Shown in pieces: positions 11,524 to 21,106 of a stretch of DNA of 64,000 bases (the stretch's first letter is position 1; each line of letters starts with the position of its first letter). A program made the translations under genes and the position numbers. The stretch covers positions 14,246,001 to 14,310,000 of the forward strand of contig CM076943.1 in the NCBI GenBank assembly GCA_039566865.1. The letters run 5' to 3'. The notes under the pieces are model-generated. The model searched no databases and was not told the origin of the DNA. It saw nothing but the letters and a program-made list of their open reading frames with translations. The DNA is from Aurelia coerulea. Its lineage: Eukaryota > Cnidaria > Scyphozoa > Semaeostomeae > Ulmaridae.

Positions 11524-12772
11524 ATCCTCAACATATACAGTATAGTAACAGTGAATAAAGTCTCGCTTGCTTTTTGGTAGTTTCTGTGCATGTCTTGAAG
11601 CTGCTCTCTGGTCAGTCTTCCTGGCCTAAAAATAAAATTCAGTTTCAATTTGAGTCTGCTTTTCACTGAATTTCGAGGGCATTAATGTTTCAATGCAACA
11701 CTGAAAAGGATGTCAGTTTACAACTTTAGCAAGAGTTTGTAGAAAAGACTTGACGAAACAAAAGTTCATAAACTAAACCCGTTACTCCTACGTGTATATC
11801 CTCTTCCATGTCAGAACTGATAAAAGCATGCTATCATGATTGCTCAGAGAATAAATTCCGAAGCTTCAACGACATGGAACCACAAGGAATGGTGGGTGTT
11901 ACATACAATATTTGCTGTTCATATTCATACGGCAATTAGGCACATGTTTTCAAACTTCCACTTCACCTTCAAAATAGAGATAAAGGGAATTTCGAGATCA
12001 AGGAAACCGTTTTTTCTGACAGCCCTCTAAATCTAACCATGGATAAAGCTCAGTTGAAACGTCGGTTTTGTTTTTAGATCTGTGCATCGTGAAATTGTTG
12101 TGTATCAAGAGACAAGATACCGAGGCCAACTCTCGTTCTTCAAAAGCGTGATAATAGGATATTTGGTTGCAAAAATGGTTACCTGAAGGATCGGAGCTCT
12201 TCACCAACAAATGCTTTGAATAATTGCAGGGATCATCATTGATATAAGTTGCTTCAATTTCCCTTTCATTCGAGAGTTCTCCGCTTCTCACTTTGCTTCG
12301 GTGCTGTGTATAGGCGCCTGGCCAGGTATAATAAGCAACGCAAGGCCGGAATCTGTCCTTCATTTTCACCACTTCCAGACGACAAGTTTAGCTTGCTAAG
12401 TCAAATTCATGATCACTGATTAATACTGCTTTCCACCTTCAGTCGCAAAAGCGTAAGCAAGTGCCTGTAAACCCGACTAGAAGCGAGCTTCATGAAGAGC
12501 CTTGCAGTGCGTCCATTGCGATCACTGGAGCAACCTTTGTTCTTTCAATGAGGCCTTTGAGAATTGACAAACCTATAACGTCACAGGAGTCTGGTACGCA
12601 ACGGTCTGACCGCGTTCTGGTTGGACCACTTTTTGACAAAAATTTCGCACTTTTGGAGCTTTGTATCTCCAAAATTATAAGGCCGATGAAGAAACCGATT
12701 GCACCATTAAAACGAGGATGAAAAGTTCTATTAAAATAGAAAATAAAAAATTTCGTTTCATATGCACTTTAA

Positions 12773-13825
12773 AACTATCTATTGAAGTTGCCCGTTTGAT
12801 ATCAGCAGGAAGGTCATTCCACATTTTTGCTCCTTGACAAGAAAACATTTTTACCCATTGCATGACTTTTTCTTGGGTAGTCTTAAATCTGTCTCTGTAT
12901 TTCGCAGGACACACGAAGGGCACTTTGAGTTTCAGGTCAAGAGGCCACACAGGTATTGTGAAGCCAGTTCATGCAGGGACTTGAAGACCATTGTTTTAGA
13001 TTCACCAGCTATAAGTTCTTCAATGGTCTTCCAACCTAGCCTGCCAATAAGTGGTCTGCTTGGGGTGTCAAAACTGCTGTTGGTTATAATTCCAGCAGCT
13101 CGGTTTTTAAGTTTTTACAACTGATTCAGCTAAGTGGAACCGGCACAACCTCAAACAGAGCAACAATATCGAAAGTGTGGCTCGACAATACCTGTGTAAA
13201 GAGTCTTCAGTGTTTCCTGAGGTAGGAAAGTTTTGGCATGCTTTAGAAAGCCAATAGCTCTAGAAATTTTAGTAGAAACAGTCTTGATGTGTTTCTACCA
13301 GTTAAGAGAGTTGTCGATCTGCACACCAAGGTATTTAGTTTTTTTTATTACTTTGAGCTCAGTGTCACGAATTTTCAGGTCCAAATCCTCATTTCAATTT
13401 TTGAGGATGTTATGCTTTTGCTTAGTGGATGGAAACTAGCATGGAATTTGTTTTCGCAACATTTAAGGAGAGTTTGTTGCCTTGAAGCCAAGTGTCCAGT
13501 TGTTTGAGATCATTATTGATAGCGTCATTCAGCACACTTATATCGGCAGACTGCTAGCACAGACTTGTATCATCGGCATACATGGAAACATTTGAATTTT
13601 GGACAGCTTGCAGTGGTAGATCATTCATATAAATGAGGAAGAGAAGGGGACCAAGACATGAGCCTTGGGGCACACCAACATCTATACCCTCAGTTTTTGA
13701 ATTGACACCATTAACCCGACAAAACTGTTTCCGGTTGCACAGGTATGATATAAACCATGCGAGTTCCCGCTGTTGGACACCGTAGTGCACCAACTATTGG
13801 CAAAGAATCTCATGGTAAACACACG
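12773..13825 (-). pseudogene. CR1/jockey-like LINE reverse transcriptase remnant
   Basis: On the minus strand the region encodes RT fragments: GVPQGSCLGPLLFLIYMND and VSMYADDTSLC (13554-13793, the palm YADD motif), then further 3' the C-terminal tail WNDLPADIKRATSIDSFK (about 12770-12950). The frame is broken between these pieces and the 5' part is absent. The LINE reads on through the TTAA element into 9122-9005, its 3' end. A non-LTR element of this type moves by target-primed reverse transcription; this copy cannot be active. Confidence 0.8.
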
Positions 13826-14087
13826 TAAGGAGAGATGTGGCCGCATTCGCATCTGAAGCTGCAGCGACGTGCTGCTGGCTTGAGCAGCATCACAAAGTTA
13901 TTTTCCACGCGGCATGAAATTAGGCCAACTTTACAGATAGGGGTGCAATGCACGCCAGTTGCCAACAGGATATCATATTATTTCTTCGATTTGCGATTTC
14001 CTTGCAGAAAAGTATGGCCCATCAAAGTATCAGACGCATATCATTGTCGCATCTTTTTTCGCAAGTACAACGCGTTTTGACATTAGA

Positions 14088-14338
14088 CTGCGTTCACACG
14101 ATGCCGGCACATTTTGAAAACTGTGAAAAATGTGACGGATACGCCTCCCGTTCGCGCGAAAACGGCACATTTTTTGCCGGCAGATTTTGAAAACGGTAGA
14201 TTTTGAGTACGGAACTCTAACCGGCACATTTTGAAAACGTCATTTTTGGCCGGTATCGTGTGAGCGTTAGCTCAAACTTTGCTACTGTCACATTTTTTAC
14301 CGTTTTCAAAATGTACCGGCATCGTGTGAACGCATTTT
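14088..14338. mobile_element. MITE, GCGTTCACACGATGCCGG termini
   Basis: The left GCGTTCACACGATGCCGGCA and right TACCGGCATCGTGTGAACGC are inverted over about 50 bases including GTCACATTTTTTACCG. The interior repeats CGGCACATTTTGAAAAC. The terminal phrase is close to that of the element at 2191-2578 (GTTTACACTATGCCGG). Confidence 0.78.
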
Positions 14339-14587
14339 AAAGAGAAACTAAAGTTTAGCTTGATTCACACTTTAAGGTGTATCAGAAAAACGCTACCAAT
14401 CGAGAAATTTAATTTTCTCTGAAACGAAAAGTCCAACATAAATGAGATAGTGATTGTTTGAAAGCTAGACTCCTGTGCTTTCATGGGGCTTTCATTTGAT
14501 GTATACGTACGGGGTGAGTAATGGCTGTCGAATAACGAATAACAAAATAAAGGCACACTGCCGTGGCTGTGATTGGCTGGTGAGCTA

Positions 14588-15005
14588 CACGTTTTTTTTA
14601 TAAGAAACTTGGATCAGCACTTAGTACTAAAAGTTTCTTAATTTCGCATGAAAATTTCGGTGTTTTAGTAGTAAAAGTTTCTTAATTAGTTTCTTATTTT
14701 CTGGGCCTAAAATTGCGGTATTGTTCGAAGTTGAGCCTTCTTCTCGACAAAGGGCTTCCATTTTGCATTGAAATTGTCATCAAGAAGAAGCCATGCACAT
14801 CAAGGCAAAAATTTACCAATTTTGCAGTTAAAAGTCAAGAAAAGACTAAGGTACCTTTGTTAGAGAGATATAGAATAAGAGAGACATACAGAAATAAAGT
14901 TTTAGAGTTTCTTATTTGTTCTTGAGCGTAGTACTAGAGTTTCTTAAATTTTGGTCATCGTAGTACTAGTTTCTTATAAATCAGTTTCTTATAAAAAAAA
15001 ACGTG
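14588..15005. mobile_element. TA-flanked MITE, CACGTTTTTTTTATAAGAAAC family, copy 3
   Basis: Ends CACGTTTTTTTTATAAGAAA and TTTCTTATAAAAAAAAACGTG with TA at 14586-14587 and 15006-15007. It interrupts the right arm of the large inverted repeat, whose intact left arm (near 8970-8985) shows the uninterrupted sequence. Confidence 0.85.
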
Positions 15006-15208
15006 TAGTCGTGATGTTGAAATCAATAACAAAAGACTGAGATTCTGAATAATTACCAAGCCTTTATGCTGTTGAATCATACTTTGCTTCGAGAATGAAG
15101 GGAGTCAGATCGTTATCACCTTCGCGAATTTCAGTGTACATCGAAATTACTGAAGCCTGCCTAATTATATTCTTTCATATTGTCTTATTCATCCAGTCAG
15201 CGCCACGA

Positions 15209-15718
15209 CAGTGTGGTTTTAAGGTTCAATGGCACGTAAATCGCGGACCAGAATCGAACGTGGAATTCACGTTCAAATACAAACTCCTTACCAGTATTTT
15301 CATAAATTTTTGGTAAGGTGTAAAGTTGTGTGACAAGGCGGCTAAAGTAAGTATGCTTTAATCTGAGATTTGACACCGATAATGTGTGAAAAGGGCTACG
15401 AACTACCAGAAAAGAGAGTCAGAAAAAATGCCAACGTTGTAAGCGACACACATATTTCGAAACGCATTCTCCGTGCATCTTAAAATCTCGCAACTATATC
15501 TACTAAATGCAACGTTTGCTGAAAATATAACATTCTTGTAGCTTACCCTCTAGATATACGACATGGTACCTGCTAAGCATATATTTACATATTTACAACA
15601 GCATATATTTATGCGTTGAAAATCAACATTAACATTGACGAAGCCAATAGTCGATAACCAGGAGCTGATACCAATAGGGGGTGGGGGAGGGGGTTAGGGG
15701 ATCATACCGTAAATTCTA
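15209..15718. other. Intergenic, no gene recognised; strong G-run motif at 15677-15700
   Basis: Mostly AT-rich with nothing coding. At 15677-15700 the plus strand reads GGGGG T GGGGG A GGGGG TTA GGGG, fitting the four-run quadruplex pattern with very short loops. Confidence 0.5.
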
Positions 15719-15921
15719 CCGGGTGCGCCAAGAGAAGTTTAGGCGTTTGAAAAATTGCAATACCATTGGATGGATTTCAATAAATCGAAAATTGCTTAAT
15801 AGCAGAAAGATTGAAGCATCTTTGTGGTTTTTCTCACGTCTTCATGAGCAAAGAAGACATAGGTCAGTTCAATTTTACGAAAATTTGTTGGTTGCGAAAT
15901 GGCTGAAAAGGGCCTAAAACA

Positions 15922-16437
15922 CAGTATAAGGCTCAAATCTTTCAAATCTTTAAAAAGGGGGTGTAAAATTCTACGAAATTTTTCTTTGAAATGAATGGCT
16001 TGACAGGAAATTATGGTACTTTGTTGTAGATCTGCCGTGGAAATTGCTTCATATCTTGATTTTTTCTCAAAATGGTGGCAATTTGATAATTTTTGAAAAA
16101 TTCATGGAGAAGTTTGAAAAAATTAAAATCGTCGTAAATCCTAAACCAATAGCGGAAAAATGATAGAACCTTCAAGAAACCAATAGTTTTTGAAGGTCTA
16201 CAATATGGCGGCAAGCAGAAATCTGTAGCTTTTCTGGTTTAGGTTTTAAAAATTTGATAATGTCATACCCCTCAAATCTAATGAATGCCGCTATTTTGAA
16301 ACTAATCAAGATATCAATAAATTTCCACGGCAGATTTACAGCAAAAAAACCCTACGTTTCTTCCTAGCCATTTAATTAAACAAAAACTGTAATAGAATTT
16401 TATACCGAGCTTTTTAAGAATTTGAGCCCTATGTTCT
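15922..16437. mobile_element. Foldback, GGCTCAAATCTTT termini (same family as 4862-6316)
   Basis: Left GCTCAAATCTTTCAAATC and GGGTGTAAAATTCTACG are matched inverted by TAGAATTTTATACCGAGC and GAATTTGAGCCC. The interior phrases GTAAATCCTAAACCAATAG and GGTCTACAATATGGCGGCAA recur at about 23255-23335. Confidence 0.68.
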
Positions 16438-16756
16438 AAAATACACGATAAAATTGTTAGGAATCTCTCGCAAAGAGCAATACACAAGGGCATTTGATCT
16501 CTTTCAAGAGTAATGGGGAATGAACTTTTCAGTAAACACGAAAGTTTTTCGATCCCATGGCAATAAATGTGCAGACGACATGAAAAGCTATTTTACATCA
16601 AAGTTTCTTTACGATCTGTTGAAAGTGTTTCAGAACGTTTTACAGGCATTTCGTAAACAAGGGCCTTTCGTAGAGTCGAATTTACCTATATTTTCAGTAC
16701 TCATAAAAACACGAGAAAAATCACGTAACTACTTCAGTATTTTGGCTATATCAGAT

Positions 16757-17176
16757 CCCAGGGAAGGGGTAACTTAAGTTTCCTTGATATGGGGTTCTGC
16801 CATCCAAAGTGTAAAACTACCACTCATAAATACGGAAACATTTCTGAAAAGGAAACCCATAAATCCGGATAATTTCTGAAAATTATACCCATAGATCCGG
16901 AAAATTTCTGAAAAGGATACCCATAAATCTGGACAATTTCTGAAAATTATACCCATAAATCCGGAAAATTTCTGAAAAGGATACCCATAAATCCGGAAAA
17001 GCCGAAAAAGGTCACCCATAAATGTAGTTTGACAAAAAATTATACCCATAAATCCGGAAAATATAAAAAATCGTTGAAAACCATACCCATAAATCCGAGC
17101 TCTAGCATAAAAAGGTAGCCTAAAAAATGCCACAACTCCGTACCATGGATAACTAAAGTTACCCCCCCCCCGCCGG
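16757..17176. mobile_element. Poly-G/C-capped minisatellite element, TSD TATCAGAT, 32-base units
   Basis: Left end CCCAGGGAAGGGGTAACTTA, right end TTACCCCCCCCCCGCCGG, flanked by TATCAGAT at 16749-16756 and 17177-17184 (7-8 bases). Units of exactly 32 bases begin ACCCATAAATCCGG at 16855, 16887, 16919, 16951 and 16983. It is inserted in a copy of the CCGGGTGMGCC element. Confidence 0.82.
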
Positions 17177-17263
17177 TATCAGATAGACTTTATTCCATTC
17201 CAATGCCTCCAGTACTCTAGGTGCTGTGAATTTTCAAACGCCGCAACATTTTGGGGCACCTGG

Positions 17264-18062
17264 TAGTGATGAAAGACTTGAAGCCTAGTTAGCTGAAATG
17301 GGACAAAATTAGCTGAGATCAAGACAAAATGAGTCAATTGCTTATGCTTCTAAACTGAGGCAAAATCTCTTTGGTTGTAGTTGTAAACTTGCAGCGTTTT
17401 CGTTCAAAAAAGTGTCTTTGATTTTCTGCAGCTGAAGCACAACAACGATAAAATCCAAGAATTGTTCAATGCCCATTTAGCCTACTCTGGCGCATTTGCC
17501 CCACCTTAACCTATTTAAGATACTCAATAACACAAAAGCACTTTGGAAGAAAGAAATAATCGGGCCTAAGGCCGTCTTACAGTAGATCTGTGATAGGTAT
17601 CATGATGTGGATTTTTACGGATGTCCCTAAAAGGTGTATCGGCGTTTGGCGAACCATAAAATCACGAGTTAAGCATCGAGAAGTATGAAATACCAATCAG
17701 TTTGCCGCAGAAAGCCTGACTTAGATAAAGAAATTTATTGCATTAAAATCGGTCGTACCATTCTAGAGTTACGCGTTATGTTGCTAGGGAGTTGTTATCA
17801 AAAAGTCTTGAGAAAAGCTAAAATCTAAGATCAAATTTCAGCCCATTTTCTCCTTTAATGTGACGAAAATTGCCTCAATTATCTTCTTAGGAACTCAACT
17901 AAGCAACCCCTATACATCTACATGTCAGAGGCACATATTTTTACAAAGTCTGTTCTCCTTGGACGGTGATGATGCCCGCATTTTGATAAATTGAATCCCA
18001 CGAAAACGTTATAAAAACTTTGGTTCTCTTTATGACTCCGAAGAAAATAACCCGAAACTCTA
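17264..18062. other. Intergenic, no recognised feature
   Basis: AT-rich, short frames only, nothing with element ends or coding signatures. Confidence 0.4.
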
Positions 18063-18708
18063 CCGGGTGAGCCAGAAAAAAGTTCCCACTTTCGAAAAAT
18101 TGTAGCACCACAAGTACTTCATGGATTTGAATGATTCAGATTCTAGTTAAAAGCCAAAAGATCAAAGTATTTTTGCGATTTTTCTCGTCTTCTTAGGAGC
18201 ACTTCAAATATAGGTAAATTAAACTTTACAAAAATTTCATTGTTGCGAAATTAATGAAAAAGGCCTTAAACACTTTATCAAATCATTAGGGCTCTCCTCC
18301 CACAGAACAATACTCACGGGCGTTTCACTTCTTTCAAGAGTTATAAGACATTATTTCAAGAGTTACTAATAGATTCTCAAACAGATACTAAAGATTTTCA
18401 ATCCCATGGCATTAAATGTGCATACGATAGCTCTCACCCATGCAAAATTGCATTCTCTTTGTTGTTTTGAGCGACGAGTCTCTTATGATTTGATCAAGTA
18501 TTTTAGGCCTTTTTCAGTCATTTTGCAACCACCAAGTTTTTGTAAACTTGAATTTACAAATTTTTCCAGTGCTCGTAAGAAGGCGAGAAAAATCAAAAAA
18601 ATACTTCGATCTTGTGGTTGTCAAGCAAATATTCACTCATTCCAATCCATCCAGTACTCTTGATGCTATGAATTTTCAAAAGTGGGAACTTTTTTCTGGT
18701 TCACCCGG
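18063..18708. mobile_element. CCGGGTGAGCC-type TA element, copy 2 (uninterrupted)
   Basis: CCGGGTGAGCCAGAAAAAAG and CTTTTTTCTGGTTCACCCGG are inverted ends, extended by GTTCCCACTTTCGAAAA/TTTTCAAAAGTGGGAAC. TA lies on both sides (18061-18062, 18709-18710). 646 bases with no transposase; this serves as the reference copy for the family. Confidence 0.88.
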
Positions 18709-18710
18709 TA

Positions 18711-20705
18711 TAATGGTAGAACTGCTTTAAGTGCAATCAAATTCTACCTCTAAGTTAGACTTTCTGCTAGAAAATTATAAGTATCTCATTCAAATCGATG
18801 CGTCACTCATTATCGTACATCTTGGCAAACGCAGATACATCAGTTTCGGACATCCAGTACTCCCGACTGGTATGAATTCAAGCCAATTCTCGGTAACATT
18901 TCACCCAAAAATGCACTAGCACAGTTTTCCCCTTCCAGTAATTCACTGCGAATAGGCCCTTTGATATGTATCCTACTTCGATGATCAGCTATGCACTGCC
19001 TAAGGTCATTTCGTTGAAATGTCAAGTTTAAACGTCTCTGTTTGTACTACTGACGAACGGCACGGCCCGATACGTTTAGTTTCGTTTTTCTATGGCGTTA
19101 GAAGTATTTTTTCGATTGAATAATCAGTTGTTTTTGCTATCTATACGTCGCCACACGCTTCACTGTTATTTGAATCGTTTAAATGTCGTTGGATTGCAAT
19201 CTATATCCTTTCGAATTCATCAAGAATTCCACATTTATCAAGTACTGAAAGTCATTGACATATTCGCCCGTCCGCTAAGGCAGCAATAGAAATTCAAATT
19301 AATTGCAAATTCACGCAAAAAATCGTTCAAGTGGCAATTGGCCTTTCTTTGGGTGGTACCGTTACAAAGTCTAATGACAAATATCCAGCCGAACACAAAA
19401 CAATAAAGGGAATGTCAGGCCTAAGGCCATCTGACAGAATTTCTGAAGGCTGATTTGTCTGTCAATAAAGTCGAGACAAAATTCAGGCCCTTTGCATGAA
19501 ATTGTGCTGCTTCAGTTTATCCTAGAATTCTGTTGATCATGCAACTGAATAACCTATGCAACAGCAATCCACTTCAGTTTTAGTAGTTTCAAAGCCACTT
19601 TCAGGTTGCTCCTCGAAGACTTTACGACTAAGTTATCTTACTTGTCACTCTGTACTGCTCCGATACGACTCTACTGTAGAGGTGGACGCGGCTGATGTTA
19701 AAAAACGCTAAATCTACGGATTCAAGAAGAGAGCTACACACCGTTTCACACTTGCTGAAAGGAACATGTTATTTTCTCTCGAAATAACTACTGACCTGTA
19801 ACGTTTCACTTCAGTGCCACAGATCATGTATTAAAATCATCGTATCATACACTGAGCAACATAAATCTTACTTCAACCGATGGTTAGCTTTGGTTAGCAA
19901 TGTCATGTTTTGGCAAGTTTTAGATTATCCGCTGAAGAAAAATTACTACATTTGGTTTCAAACAGTTGTTGAGGTAGAATCAAATTATCGACCATAACTG
20001 AAATTCATGATTCGTCGCTTTACAGCTTGAAGCACAATAACATGCAAAAAGACAGGCAAACACACGGGAAGCTTTATCGAAAATATCATTCTTATGGGCA
20101 GCTAATCCAAAGCTATCCTTTTGCACGCAGATTCAAGAAAGTGGCTTGTTTATGATATTTCGACACTTGTTCTTGTAACCACCGCTGGCACCTACAATCG
20201 CACTGCAGTAAATGCCCTTATATAAGAACCTACAAAAATAAGAACCTAGAGGCTGTTTTTCCAAACTTATGCACATTGTAATTAAGAACCTGTTTAAGTT
20301 TGATGACAAATATGTTCTTTTAGCAGGGGTAGCAAAATGGATTTTGTTCTCGTTATCAAAATCATTTTTGTCCCAGTTGGCTGCTAAATTCTGAATCTCC
20401 TCCCCTGCAGTTTGTAAGCTAAAAATTGGCTATTATGTACATAAGTCGGAAACTCGGTCTGTACTTTTTAGACCTTGGGCTTTATATTTTCCTATACAAC
20501 ACAAAACTGGTTAGGATGCGCATAAACTAGACTGCTCTATGGACCTACAGTTTCTGTTTAGGCCAAATTTGATTTTCAGAAAATCTGAAACCATAGCGTG
20601 CCTGGGTAACAACCTTTCTTTAATAGCAACTGTAAAAACGAGTGTGGCTCTGTATTCGTGATTACCTGGTTGATGGCAACCAACAATGAAAATGCTGATA
20701 TTCAG
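18711..20705. other. Intergenic, little recognised; possible AAGAACCT-type MITE piece
   Basis: No coding signature on either strand. Around 20205-20310 the text GCAGTAAATGCCC followed by repeated AAGAACCT resembles the left end of the element at 55338-55753, but no matching right end was found. Confidence 0.4.
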
Positions 20706-20711
20706 TTTAAT
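20706..20711 (-). promoter_or_regulatory. Possible polyadenylation signal of the RSBN1-like gene
   Basis: On the minus strand this reads ATTAAA, a common variant signal, about 100 bases downstream of the TGA at 20813-20815. It is the only good candidate close to the stop. Confidence 0.35.
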
Positions 20712-20812
20712 AAAATAATCTTCATAAATAATATACCTGTTTGGATATTTACTTGAGTGCTGCTATAATCCATCAAAACGATTTATCATCTTGATTGAAT
20801 TGACTAACGTGA

Positions 20813-21106
20813 TCAACCATCGTCATTAGAGCTTGACGAATCATCCTCATCGTCATCATCATCATTTTCATCAGTGTCATCACTTGAGCTGTCTGATGAT
20901 GATGATTCCTCCTTGTTCTGCTCTGGGTAGTACTGCTTCAGTCTGATATGCCATGCGATACTTGTGCATGCTGATATCGTCTTGAACTGATGGCATACAT
21001 TTCTCGGGATAAAGTAGATGTCATCATCTCGCAGTGTTACTCTAGCGTAACGAATGCCCTCTCTTCGCAGCTGATTTAGCTTCCCTTCATCTATCCATTG
21101 AACACA
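20813..21106 (-). CDS. RSBN1: RSBN1 last exon with acidic-serine tail
   Basis: 98 codons including TGA. It starts [20 protein letters not shown] after an AG acceptor in phase 0 and contains [13 protein letters not shown] and [11 protein letters not shown], the most conserved C-terminal block of the family. It then runs into about 35 residues of only D, E, S, N, T and a few others, a low-complexity tail likely to be disordered. Confidence 0.93.
   Translation of the reverse strand, partial: CVQWIDEGKLNQLRREGIRYARVTLRDDDIYFIPRNVCHQFKTISACTSIAWHIRLKQYYPEQNKEESSSSDSSSDDTDENDDDDDEDDSSSSNDDG

Larger units (their letters stand above)
9127..12768. mobile_element. 3.6 kb TTAA-flanked DNA transposon inserted in a LINE
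   Basis: The left end AGTGCATATGAAACGAAATT is repeated inverted at 12768 and below (AATTTCGTTTCATATGCACT), and TTAA flanks both ends (9123-9126, 12769-12772). Subterminal inverted similarity continues to about 9320 and 12530 (TAGGTTTGTCA against TGACAAACCTA). TTAA targets are used by piggyBac and Kolobok types. Frames at 9349-9576 (+) and 11998-12372 (-) are short with no domain I recognise, so the element is probably degenerate. It is itself broken by 10328-10911 and 11065-11523. Confidence 0.72.
8740..15208. repeat. Large inverted repeat enclosing a LINE and several DNA elements
   Basis: The arm at 8740-9004 (starting CGTGGCGCTGACTGG) is repeated inverted at about 14545-15208 (ending CCAGTCAGCGCCACG). 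Shared text includes GATAACGATCTGACTCCC, CAGGCTTGGTAATTATTC and GCCGTGGCTGTGATTGGCT. The right arm is interrupted by the MITE 14588-15005. The 5.5 kb interior contains the CR1-like LINE, the TTAA element and other repeats. It could be a large foldback transposon or a local inverted duplication; no flanking duplication was found. Confidence 0.7.
15719..17263. mobile_element. CCGGGTGMGCC-type TA element, copy 1, carrying two nested elements
   Basis: Left end CCGGGTGCGCCAAGAGAAG, right end ACATTTTGGGGCACCTGG, TA at 15717-15718 and 17264-17265. Internal phrases (GAAAAGGGCCTAAAACAC, CATTCCAATGCCTCCAGTAC) align with the simpler copies at 18063-18708 and 21639-22258. It is enlarged by 15922-16437 and 16757-17176. 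Confidence 0.75.

Noticed and set aside
12461..12721. 86-residue plus frame
   Set aside because: It lies in the subterminal inverted region of the TTAA element and shows no domain.
16774..17133. 119-residue minus frame with repeated FRIYGY-like words
   Set aside because: It is the 32-base minisatellite of the G-capped element read in changing phase, not a conserved protein.
20835..20870. ATCATC microsatellite as an independent repeat
   Set aside because: It is in frame within the RSBN1 last exon and encodes the acidic/serine tail.
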